Shown in pieces: positions 1 through 6,617 of a DNA stretch of 16,678 nt (its first letter is position 1; every line of letters begins with the position of its first letter). This DNA comes from Chloroflexota bacterium (GTDB lineage: Bacteria; Chloroflexota; Limnocylindria; Limnocylindrales; CSP1-4): NCBI GenBank assembly GCA_021812735.1, contig JAKAMV010000113.1:1-16678 (forward strand), given 5' to 3'. The notes beneath the pieces were generated by a model that made no database searches, was not told where the DNA came from, and saw nothing but the letters and a program-made list of their open reading frames with translations. The position numbers and the translations under genes were made by a program.

Positions 1-1005
1 GGCGTTGGCGGCATCCACCATCGGGCCGACATCGGTGTCGGGGTCCATCGGGTCGCCCACCTTGAGCGCCGCCGCGGCAGCCGTGAACTTGCCCATGAAC
101 TGGTCCCAGACGGCCTCGTGCACGAACACGCGCTGGACGCTGATGCAGGTCTGGCCGGAGTAGGCGAACGACCCTGTGACCGCGCGCTTGACCGCCCAGT
201 CGATGTTCGCGGAGCGGTCGACGATGAGGCCCGCGTTGCCGCCCAGCTCGAGCACCACCTTCTTCTTGCCGGCGCGACCCTTCATGCGCCAGCCCACCGC
301 GGGCGAGCCGGTGAAGGTGAGGAGCTTGAAGCGGTCGTCCCCGACCATCTTGTCGCCCATCTCGCGGGTCATCGGCAGGATGCTGACCATGCCCGCCGGT
401 ACCCCCACCTCCTCGATCAGCTCCGCCAGGCGGAGCATGACGAGGGGATCCTTTGAGGCGGGCTTCAGGACGATCGGGTTGCCCGAGGCGATCGCCGGCG
501 CGAGCTTGTGGACCGCCAGGTTGAGTGGGAAGTTGAAGGGGCTGATGCCCGCGATCGGCCCGATCGGGAACCTCCGCGTCAGGCCCACGCGCTCCCTCGA
601 GCTCGGCATGAGGTCGAGCGGGATGACCTCGCCGTGCATCCGCTCGGCCTCGTCGGCGCCGAGGCGGAACACGAGCGACGCCCGGTCCACCTCCACGCGC
701 GCGTCGCGGATGGGCTTGCCCGCCTCGGCCACGATGATCTCGGCGAGCTCGTCGCGGTGTGCGGCGACCTTGGCCGCCAGGTCGCGGAGGATGCGCCCGC
801 GCTCGTAGGACGGCAGCTTGCGGCTCACCTCGAAGGCGCGCTCGGCGGCAGTGACCGCCGCGTCATACTGCTCGGGCGTGGCCAGATAGGTGCGCCCGAC
901 CTCCGCGCCGGTGGCCGGGTTGTCCACCACCAGGACGTCAGGCGAGTCCACCCACTCGCCGGCGAGGAAGATCCTGTGTGGGGTGGTTCCTACGGTCACG
1001 GTCAT
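1..1005 (-). CDS. NAD(P)-dependent aldehyde dehydrogenase, C-terminus cut off by the window edge
   Basis: This is the first 335 codons of an aldehyde dehydrogenase, which oxidises an aldehyde to the acid with NAD(P)+ in the cytoplasm. Visible family landmarks are the cofactor-domain motif FNFPLN with PIVLKPA, the segment FTGSPAVGW, the general-base glutamate E253 in ELGGNA, and the nucleophile C287 in SGQTCIS. The 34-residue spacing between Glu and Cys is the family norm. The ATG at 1005 is preceded by AGGAG (1012-1016) at good spacing. Families of this type run about 470-490 residues, so roughly 140 C-terminal residues lie beyond the window. The FNFPLN variant resembles lactaldehyde or non-phosphorylating glyceraldehyde-3-phosphate dehydrogenases more than methylmalonate-semialdehyde dehydrogenases, but the substrate cannot be fixed from this fragment. 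It diverges from the secreted-protein gene at 1591 and shows no link to the amino acid operon. Confidence 0.93.
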   Translation of the reverse strand, partial: MTVTVGTTPHRIFLAGEWVDSPDVLVVDNPATGAEVGRTYLATPEQYDAAVTAAERAFEVSRKLPSYERGRILRDLAAKVAAHRDELAEIIVAEAGKPIRDARVEVDRASLVFRLGADEAERMHGEVIPLDLMPSSRERVGLTRRFPIGPIAGISPFNFPLNLAVHKLAPAIASGNPIVLKPASKDPLVMLRLAELIEEVGVPAGMVSILPMTREMGDKMVGDDRFKLLTFTGSPAVGWRMKGRAGKKKVVLELGGNAGLIVDRSANIDWAVKRAVTGSFAYSGQTCISVQRVFVHEAVWDQFMGKFTAAAAALKVGDPMDPDTDVGPMVDAANA

Positions 1006-1043
1006 GGCGGGCTCCTGCGGGACGGCATGGCGCTGGAGCCGCG

Positions 1044-1049
1044 ATTCTA
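1044..1049 (-). promoter_or_regulatory. Candidate -10 element for the aldehyde dehydrogenase gene
   Basis: Read on the minus strand this is TAGAAT, five of six matches to the sigma-70 -10 consensus, in an otherwise very GC-rich stretch. It would place transcription start about 32 bases before the ATG at 1005. No convincing -35 box is seen at 16-18 bases, so the call rests on the -10 alone. Confidence 0.4.
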
Positions 1050-1080
1050 CGGCGACCGCGCGAATTCCGAGTCCATCCGT

Positions 1081-1176
1081 CGGGATTGTCCCGCAGTGCG
1101 GCCGGGCGGGCCACAGGTGCGCCGGAGCCGCGGGCCGGCGATGGGCCAACTGGGCCTCGACTGACGCTGAGTCGAG
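1081..1176. repeat. Two short inverted repeats in the intergenic region
   Basis: CGGGATTGTCCCG (1081-1093) is a 5-base-arm palindrome just upstream of the candidate aldehyde dehydrogenase promoter. CTCGACT (1156-1162) and AGTCGAG (1170-1176) form a perfect 7-base inverted repeat with a 7-base spacer. Either could be an operator. No regulator gene adjoins them. Confidence 0.35.
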
Positions 1177-1351
1177 TGGGTGCGGCTGGCCTCGTCATGC
1201 CGCCGGGGCGGCCTGATGGCGTACGGCGCGGAGTCAGGTGGGCATCAGATCGACGGCTGACCGTGCGCGGCCACGCCCCAGCCCGCGGTTTGGCGGGCGG
1301 GCCCGCGCTCGCTCGCCGCCGCGCCGAGTCCAAGCCGACTCGCGGCGGCAC

Positions 1352-1400
1352 GGGGGCGCCGGGGGCGGGGGGCGGAAGGGGCGGGCGGCGGAGGCGGGGG
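1352..1400 (+). other. G-quadruplex-type motif in the non-coding gap 1006-1590
   Basis: The plus strand carries G-runs at 1352-1356, 1361-1365, 1367-1372 and 1378-1381, with loops of 4, 1 and 5 bases. Further runs follow at 1383-1385 and 1396-1400. Four runs of at least four G with loops this short meet the usual G-quadruplex definition. The 585-base gap around it has open frames on both strands, but they are of the kind expected at this GC content and I see no credible gene there. Any role is unknown. Confidence 0.5.
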
Positions 1401-1538
1401 ACGCGGGAGACGACGTGGGCGGAGGGGCCATGGGCCCCGGGGCGCGGGCCGGACTTGCGCGCGTTCGAGCCCGCGCTTCGTGTGCGTTTCCACAGAAGCG
1501 GCGGCCTCGTCACGGAACCGACAGGAAGGACCGACGAG

Positions 1539-1581
1539 CGTTCTGCGCTGGCGGCCCTTCCCGGGCCGACAGCGCAGAACG
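1539..1581 (+). promoter_or_regulatory. Long RNA hairpin abutting the ribosome-binding site of the secreted-protein gene
   Basis: CGTTCTGCGCTG (1539-1550) and CAGCGCAGAACG (1570-1581) form a perfect 12-base-pair stem. Inside it GGCCC (1553-1557) pairs with GGGCC (1563-1567), so almost the whole element is helical. The last base, G1581, is also the first base of GGAG (1581-1584), the ribosome-binding site for the TTG start at 1591. This suggests a 5'-UTR element controlling translation or mRNA stability. It could instead be a DNA operator. There is no U-tract, so it is not an intrinsic terminator. Confidence 0.55.
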
Positions 1582-1590
1582 GAGCGTTGC

Positions 1591-2199
1591 TTGCGGAAGA
1601 ACCTCATCGCATCCGGGGCCGTTGCCGGTGCCCTCCTGCTGGGGAGCGCCGGGGCGGCCCTCGTCCTTCCGAACATCGCCGCCGCGGCAGGCCCGACGGC
1701 GGCCCCGCCCGCCAGCCCGTCGGCCTCCGGGGAACCCTCGGGCGACCGCGGCTGGCGCGGCGGCCGCGGCTTCGGCGGCGGTCCCAGCGAGGCCGTCTCC
1801 GACGCCTCGGTGGCGGCCAAGGCCATCGGCATCTCGGAATCCGACCTGACGACCGCCCTCGCGGGCGGCCAGACGATCGCCGGGGTGGCGAAGGCTCACG
1901 GTGTGGACGTCCAGACGGTCATCGACGCGCTTGTCGCGGACAAGAAGGACGAGGTCGCCGCGGCCCTCAAGGCCGGGACGATCACCCAGGCCCGGACCGA
2001 CCAGGAACTCGCCAACGCGACCCACTTCGTCACCGCCCAGGTGAACGGGACCAGCTTCGGCCCCGGCGGCCGCGGCGGACCGGACGGCGCGTCCTGCGGG
2101 CACGGGCACGGCCGGGTGGGCGGTCAGGGCGGCGGCAACGGCACCCCGAGCAGCGGCCCGGCTGCCAGCCCGTCAACGGGGACCGGAACCAGCGGCTGA
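1591..2199 (+). CDS. Secreted small-domain protein with Gly/His-rich tail
   Basis: A 202-residue exported protein of unknown function. I chose the TTG at 1591 because it has GGAG six bases upstream and begins a textbook signal peptide: basic MRKN, a hydrophobic stretch at residues 5-30, and an Ala-rich cleavage region around 30-34. An upstream GTG at 1480 would bury the signal sequence and translate through the hairpin. After a Pro/Ser linker and a Gly/Arg patch (residues 52-64), residues 72-153 form a helical unit of the pattern AIGISESDLTTALAGG, then GQTIAGVAKAHGVDV, seen in secreted proteins of high-GC bacteria. The remainder is low-complexity Gly/Ser/Pro, with HGHGR around residues 175-179 and a single nearby Cys. 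It is convergent with pheA. No enzymatic motif is seen, so a structural or envelope role is only a guess. Confidence 0.75.
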   Translation: MRKNLIASGAVAGALLLGSAGAALVLPNIAAAAGPTAAPPASPSASGEPSGDRGWRGGRGFGGGPSEAVSDASVAAKAIGISESDLTTALAGGQTIAGVAKAHGVDVQTVIDALVADKKDEVAAALKAGTITQARTDQELANATHFVTAQVNGTSFGPGGRGGPDGASCGHGHGRVGGQGGGNGTPSSGPAASPSTGTGTSG

Positions 2200-2214
2200 C
2201 CGACGTCAGCCGCA

Positions 2215-2250
2215 GCCCCCGGGGCGCGGCATGCCGCCCGCCTCGGGGGC
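2215..2250. terminator. Nested hairpin between convergent genes, possible bidirectional terminator
   Basis: GCCCCCG (2215-2221) pairs with CGGGGGC (2244-2250), enclosing the perfect palindrome GCGGCATGCCGC (2226-2237). It lies 16 bases after the secreted-protein stop and 43 bases after the pheA stop on the other strand. No T-tract is present on either side, so intrinsic termination is uncertain. The position and strength suggest an end-of-transcript structure. Confidence 0.45.
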
Positions 2251-2292
2251 AGACCGGCCCCAACCGCCGGGATGCGACGCTCCTCGGGTCGG

Positions 2293-3222
2293 CTACTCCT
2301 CCGCGGCCCTCGGGTAGGTCCCAAGGATCCGGACCAGCTCGGTCTCCTCGGCCAGCGCCTCCAGCGCCGCCGCACAGGCAGGCTCAGCCGGGTCGCCATC
2401 GAGGTCCACCCAGAACACGTACTCCCAGCGCGCCCCCCGCTCGGTCCAGGGCCGCGACTCCAGGCGCCACAGGTTGATGCCGCGGGTGGCGAACGCCCCG
2501 AGCGAGCGGTACAGCGAGCCGGGGACGTTGCGGACCGCGAACACCAGCGACGTCCTCGGAGCGCCCCAGACCGCGTCGGGCCGGGCCGCCGCGCGGACCG
2601 CAGCCTCCTCGCCCCGCCGGGCCAGCACCGCGAACCGGGTGCGGTTGTCGTCGCCGGTCTGGATTCCGTCGGCAACGACCGCGAGGCCGTAGATCGGCGC
2701 CACGCGCGCCGAGGCGACGGCCGCGGCGCCGTGCTCGCGGCGGTCGGCGATCCCCTTGGCCGCGCCCGCGGTGTTGTACGCGGTTTCGACGGTCCACGGC
2801 CGCGAGCGCAGGAACTCGTCCGCCTGGGCAAGGGCTGCAGAGATGGAGTAGACGCGCTCGATCGTCTCCACGCGCTCGCCGGGCAGCGCCAGCAGCGCCA
2901 GCCGAACCGGCACGGTCACCTCACCCGCGATGGGCAGGTCGAACGCCCACAGCAGGTCGAGGTTCTCGCGGATGGTCCCCAGCAGCGAGCTCTCGACGGG
3001 CACCACCCCAGCGTCCGCCGTCCTGTCGCGGACGGCCTCGAACACGGCCCGGAACGACGCCAGCGGCAGCGGCTCGGCATCGGCGAAGAATTGCAGGACG
3101 GCGTCCTCCGCGAATGCACCGGGCTCGCCCGAGTAGGCGACCCGGGTCCGGCCGGCATCGGAGCCGGCGACTGCAGGTCCTGCGCCCGCGTCCGGCGCGC
3201 CGGCGCTCAGCGGTTGAACCAC
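2293..3222 (-). CDS. pheA: Prephenate dehydratase
   Basis: A monofunctional prephenate dehydratase of about 309 residues that converts prephenate to phenylpyruvate for phenylalanine synthesis. The N-terminal catalytic domain begins with VAYSGEPGAFAEDA and includes VPVESSLLGTI. The signature catalytic TRF triad lies at residues 195-197 (DDNRTRF). A C-terminal ACT domain carries GAFATRGINL and LESRP, the counterparts of the GALV and ESRP phenylalanine-binding motifs, so feedback inhibition by phenylalanine is expected. No chorismate mutase domain is fused. The GTG at 3222 overlaps the upstream gene's end by 16 bases and has no clear Shine-Dalgarno, so translation is probably coupled. A slightly different start inside the first 25 codons is possible. 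It is the last gene of the branched-chain operon, an unusual place for an aromatic-pathway enzyme. Confidence 0.93.
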   Translation of the reverse strand: MVQPLSAGAPDAGAGPAVAGSDAGRTRVAYSGEPGAFAEDAVLQFFADAEPLPLASFRAVFEAVRDRTADAGVVPVESSLLGTIRENLDLLWAFDLPIAGEVTVPVRLALLALPGERVETIERVYSISAALAQADEFLRSRPWTVETAYNTAGAAKGIADRREHGAAAVASARVAPIYGLAVVADGIQTGDDNRTRFAVLARRGEEAAVRAAARPDAVWGAPRTSLVFAVRNVPGSLYRSLGAFATRGINLWRLESRPWTERGARWEYVFWVDLDGDPAEPACAAALEALAEETELVRILGTYPRAAEE

Positions 3223-3737
3223 GCGGTCGTGTCGATCGTGCGGCCGTGGATGTACTCGGCGTCGGCCGCGCCGGGCGCATCGTCGCCGACTGACGTGCCG
3301 AGGCGCGCCGCGGCGTCCTCGGCCGCCCCCGTCCACGCCCCGGCGTCGAACATCGCATTGAGCGCCTCGACGTAGGCCTCGACGGACGCCGCGATGATGT
3401 TGGTCGACGCCACCTCCCCGACGAAGCGGCCGGTGGCGCGATCGCCCTCGGCGGCGAGCGGCGGCGCGATCTGCACCGTGACGCGGCCCTCGGCGTCGGG
3501 ACCCTCGGCCAGGGCGTGGACGTCGTAGGCGAGCAGCAGTGGCGTCCCGCCGAGCACCTCGGCAAGCGCGTGGTTGACGGCCAAGAGGAGTGCATCGACG
3601 GCGCCGTTGCCCTCGGCGGACGCCTGCCAGTCGCGGCCAGCGCCGTGCAGCACGACGGCCGCCCGGCTGTTGACGCTGCTCCCCGACGTCACCGTCCAGC
3701 GCACGAGTCGGAGGGGTGCCCGGGTGGCGTCGCTCAT
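3207..3737 (-). CDS. Free-standing LeuA-type allosteric (dimer) regulatory domain protein
   Basis: This 176-residue protein is entirely the C-terminal regulatory domain of the 2-isopropylmalate/citramalate synthase family (LeuA_dimer fold), with no TIM-barrel catalytic part. The family hallmarks are GNGAVDAL at residues 43-50, matching the usual GNGPVDAL, and STNIIAAS at 111-118 followed by VEAYVEALN. Residues 131-176 form an acidic, Ala-rich tail that I do not recognise. The ATG shares an ATGA overlap with the cimA stop and also has its own GGAG-type Shine-Dalgarno about seven bases upstream. CimA and LeuA in this operon both keep their own copies of the domain, so this is a third, additional copy rather than a split-off half. 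It may bind leucine or isoleucine and modulate CimA or LeuA by hetero-oligomerisation. That is inference. A decaying duplicate is the alternative, but the conserved motifs and intact frame argue against it. Confidence 0.85.
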   Translation of the reverse strand: MSDATRAPLRLVRWTVTSGSSVNSRAAVVLHGAGRDWQASAEGNGAVDALLLAVNHALAEVLGGTPLLLAYDVHALAEGPDAEGRVTVQIAPPLAAEGDRATGRFVGEVASTNIIAASVEAYVEALNAMFDAGAWTGAAEDAAARLGTSVGDDAPGAADAEYIHGRTIDTTAWFNR

Positions 3738-5395
3738 CCCGCCTCTCCTTCCTCGTGCCCGTTGGTGGTCGTGAAGTGGCGCTCGTCGCGCCGCCGGAGC
3801 TCCGCTCCGGACTTCCAGACCGCGTACTCGAGCGAGTCGGCGAGCGCCTGCGCCGAGGCCGCGATGATGTTGGTGTCGCTCCCCATGGTGGACCACGTGC
3901 GCGAGCCGTCCTGCGAGTCGATGATGACGCGCGTCTTGGCTGCTGTCGCGGTGGCCCCGTCGAGGATGCGCACCTTGTAGTCCACGAGGTGGACGCTGTC
4001 CAGCACCGGGTAGAACGCCGCGAGCGCCTTGCGCAGGGCCCCGTCGAGCGCGTTGACGGGGCCGTTGCCGTCGGCGGCCGTGTGGAGGACCTCGCCCGCC
4101 ACCTCGACCTTGACCGTGCACTCGGCCAGCAGCTCCCGGCCGGAGCGCTGCTCAACGAGCACCGTGTAGTCGACGATCCGGAACGGCGCCTCATAGCCGG
4201 GCGTGTTGCGGTTGATGAGGAGCTCGAACGACGCCTCGGCGCCCTCGAACGCCAGGCCGTCGTGCTCGAGCCGCTTGATCAGCCGGCTGAGCTCCTTGGG
4301 GTCCATCACGCCGTCCAGCTCGTGGCCCAGCTGGCGGGCGCGGATCTCGGTGTTCGCCCTGCCGCCCAGCTCCGACACCACCAGCCGGCCGCTGTTGCCG
4401 ACCGCGACCGGATCGACGTGCTGGTAGGAGCGCTCGACCTTCGCGACCGCGGCCCCGTGGACGCCGCCCTTGTGGGCGAACGCCGAGCGCCCGACATAGG
4501 GCTGGTAGTCGTTGGGGTTGACGTTGGCGATCTCGGCCACCGAGCGCGAGAGGTCCGTCAGCGCGGCGAGGTCGCCCCCGCCGGGCGGCTCGAGCACGCT
4601 GTCGGTCTTGAGTGCGAGGTTGGCGAGGATCGAGACCATGTTCGCGTTGCCGCACCGCTCGCCGTAGCCGTTGATCGTGGCCTGGACGTGGCGCACGCCG
4701 GCCTCCACCGCAGCGATCGAGTTGGCCACCGCCAGCTCGGCGTCGTTGTGGGTGTGGATTCCCCAGCTGACGGGCGGCGCGTCCGGGTCCGCCTCGAGCG
4801 ACACGCGGACGTCGCGCAGGATGTTGGTGAGCTGGCCGGTCAGCGTCCCGCCGTTGGTGTCGCACAGGACCAGCGTGCGGGCGCCGGCGTCACGGGCGGC
4901 CCGGAGGGTGGCGAGGGCGTAGTCGCGGTCGGCGCGGTAGCCGTCGAAGAAGTGCTCGGCGTCGTACACGGCCTCGCGGCCGTGGTCGGCGATCCACCGG
5001 ACGGAGTCGGCGATCATGTCGAGGTTCTGGCCGGGCGTCGCGCCCAGCACCTCGGTCACGTGGAGCAGCCAGCTCTTGCCGAACACCGTGATGACGGGCG
5101 TCTCGGCGGCCACCAGCTCCTGGAGGTTCGGGTCCTCGGCCGCCGTGTTCGATCGGTGGCGCGTGGACCCGAAGGCCGCCAGCCTGGCGTGCTCCCAGCG
5201 CAGCTTGCGCGCCGCGGCGAAGAACTCGATGTCCTTGGGGTTGGACCCGGGCCAGCCGCCCTCGATGAACGGGAAGCCGTACTCGTCGAGCATCCGCGCC
5301 ACGCGGAGCTTGTCCTGGAGCGAGAGGGTGATGTTCTCGCCCTGCGTGCCGTCCCGCAGGGTGGTGTCGTAGAGGATGACAGGCTGGTCGGTCAT
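3734..5395 (-). CDS. cimA: (R)-citramalate synthase
   Basis: Condenses pyruvate with acetyl-CoA to citramalate, the first step of threonine-independent isoleucine synthesis. The 553-residue protein starts with the TIM-barrel signature YDTTLRDGTQGENI, has FIEGGWPGSNPKD, the metal-binding H214 and H216 in HTHND, and NGYGERCGNANM. The residues after GTQ, the GGWPGSNPKD segment and GERCGNAN separate CimA from true LeuA, which has GEQAPG and GERAGNAS. The C-terminal regulatory domain follows, with [16 protein letters not shown] and TNIIAASAQALADSLEYA, so allosteric inhibition by isoleucine is expected. I chose the ATG at 5395, although it has only a weak GAAGG upstream. A GTG at 5455 would add 20 low-complexity residues. 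It is separated from leuB by 82 bases, the only real gap in the operon, and its stop overlaps the next start. Confidence 0.95.
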   Translation of the reverse strand: MTDQPVILYDTTLRDGTQGENITLSLQDKLRVARMLDEYGFPFIEGGWPGSNPKDIEFFAAARKLRWEHARLAAFGSTRHRSNTAAEDPNLQELVAAETPVITVFGKSWLLHVTEVLGATPGQNLDMIADSVRWIADHGREAVYDAEHFFDGYRADRDYALATLRAARDAGARTLVLCDTNGGTLTGQLTNILRDVRVSLEADPDAPPVSWGIHTHNDAELAVANSIAAVEAGVRHVQATINGYGERCGNANMVSILANLALKTDSVLEPPGGGDLAALTDLSRSVAEIANVNPNDYQPYVGRSAFAHKGGVHGAAVAKVERSYQHVDPVAVGNSGRLVVSELGGRANTEIRARQLGHELDGVMDPKELSRLIKRLEHDGLAFEGAEASFELLINRNTPGYEAPFRIVDYTVLVEQRSGRELLAECTVKVEVAGEVLHTAADGNGPVNALDGALRKALAAFYPVLDSVHLVDYKVRILDGATATAAKTRVIIDSQDGSRTWSTMGSDTNIIAASAQALADSLEYAVWKSGAELRRRDERHFTTTNGHEEGEAG

Positions 5396-5477
5396 GGTGA
5401 TGGGCTGCCTTCGTCGGGTCGTCGGGGGAGGGTCGTCGGTGGGCCGGCCGGTCACCCGCCAGGGCGGGCGCCGGCCG
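5396..5477 (-). other. The only non-overlapping junction inside the operon (leuB to cimA)
   Basis: This 82-base gap contains CCCGCC (5455-5460) facing GGCGGG (5463-5468), a very tight GC hairpin just after the leuB stop, and a repeated CGACGACCC motif on the minus strand. There is no T-tract. It may be a processing or partial termination point, or simply the 5' extension of cimA if the GTG at 5455 is used. Confidence 0.3.
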
Positions 5478-6617
5478 TCAAATCGCGATCCGTTCCCCGA
5501 TCAGGCGGGCCATCTCCCGCGTGCCGACGAGGGTCAGGGCCTCGGCCCCGGCCGGATGGGCGGGGAGCAGGTCCCGGGTCCGGTAGCCGTCGTCGAGCGC
5601 GCCGCTCACCGCGGCCTCGATCGCCGCCGCGGCCTCGGGCTGGCCCAGCGACCAGCGGAGCATCATCGCCGCCGACAGGATGGTCCCCAGCGGATTCGCC
5701 AGATCCTGCCCGGCGATGTCCGGCGCCGAGCCGTGGATGGGCTCGTAGAGGCCGTGGCGGCCGTGCGCCGTGACGCGCGTGCCGATGGACGCGGACGGCA
5801 GCATCCCGAGCGAACCGGCGATCACGGCGGCCTCGTCGGACAGGATGTCGCCGAACAGGTTCTCCGTGACCAGGACGTCAAAGCCCGCCGGCCACTTGGC
5901 GAGCGTCATCGCCGCCGAGTCCACCAGCCGGTGCTCGAGCTCCACATCGGGGAAGTCCGCGTGAACCTCCTCGGTCACCCTGCGCCACAGGCGGCTGGTG
6001 GCGAGCACGTTCGCCTTGTCCACCTGGGTCACCTTCCGTCGGCGCCCGCGCGCCAGCTCGAAGGCGAGCGTGACGATGCGCCGGATCTCGGCCTCGGTGT
6101 ACCACAGGGTGTCGATGGCGGCGCGCCCCTCGGGGGTCCGGCGCAGCTCCGACGGCTTGCCGAAGTAGAGGCCGCTGGTCAGCTCGCGCACGATCAGGCA
6201 GTCCACGCCCTCGAGCAGCTCCGGCTTCAGCGGCGAGGCCGCGATGAGCTGGGGCTGCACGGTGATCGGGCGCAGGTTGGCGAACAGGCCGAGGCCGCCC
6301 CGCAGGGCGAACAGCGCCTGCTCGGGGCGCACCGCGGCGTCGGGGTTGTCCCACTTCGGGCCGCCGACGGCGCCCAGGAGGACCGCGTCGGCGGCGCGGG
6401 CCGCCTCGACGTCCTCCGGCCGGATGGCGACGCCGTGGGCGTCGATGCCGATGCCGCCGACCGTCAGCTGCTGCCAGGCGAAGCCGAAGCCGAAGCGGCT
6501 GCCGACCGCCTCGAGCACCGAGACCGCGCCGGCGACGACCTCGGGGCCGACCCCGTCGCCGCCGATGAGCGCGACTCGGTAGATGCGCGACGCGTCGGCC
6601 GCGCCCGCCTCCGTCAC
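5478..6617 (-). CDS. leuB: 3-isopropylmalate dehydrogenase
   Basis: A 379-residue NAD-dependent decarboxylating dehydrogenase for the third step of the leucine branch. It probably also oxidises 3-methylmalate from the citramalate branch, since no second homologue is seen here. Family features are IGGDGVGPEV near the N-terminus, LLGAVGGPKWD, LFANLRPITV, VRELTSGLYFG, VTQVDKANVL, TENLFGDILSDEAA, and the C-terminal YEPIHGSAPDIAGQ with NPLGTILSAAMML. The length is about 20 residues above the family norm because of a short N-terminal extension before the Rossmann-like start. The GTG start at 6617 forms a GTGA overlap with the leuA stop and has GGAGG seven bases upstream. Confidence 0.96.
   Translation of the reverse strand: MTEAGAADASRIYRVALIGGDGVGPEVVAGAVSVLEAVGSRFGFGFAWQQLTVGGIGIDAHGVAIRPEDVEAARAADAVLLGAVGGPKWDNPDAAVRPEQALFALRGGLGLFANLRPITVQPQLIAASPLKPELLEGVDCLIVRELTSGLYFGKPSELRRTPEGRAAIDTLWYTEAEIRRIVTLAFELARGRRRKVTQVDKANVLATSRLWRRVTEEVHADFPDVELEHRLVDSAAMTLAKWPAGFDVLVTENLFGDILSDEAAVIAGSLGMLPSASIGTRVTAHGRHGLYEPIHGSAPDIAGQDLANPLGTILSAAMMLRWSLGQPEAAAAIEAAVSGALDDGYRTRDLLPAHPAGAEALTLVGTREMARLIGERIAI

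Noticed and set aside
978..2477. A 499-codon plus-strand frame spanning the intergenic gap and the secreted-protein gene.
   Set aside because: It is out of frame with the signal-peptide protein, highly Arg/Gly/Pro-rich, and crosses the hairpin terminator and the pheA end.
3716..5773. Long plus-strand open frames opposite cimA, and similarly opposite leuB, leuA, ilvC and ilvB.
   Set aside because: They mirror the real genes in the antisense frame that stays open at high GC. Their translations are Arg/Gly/Val-rich with no motifs, while the minus-strand frames carry full family signatures.
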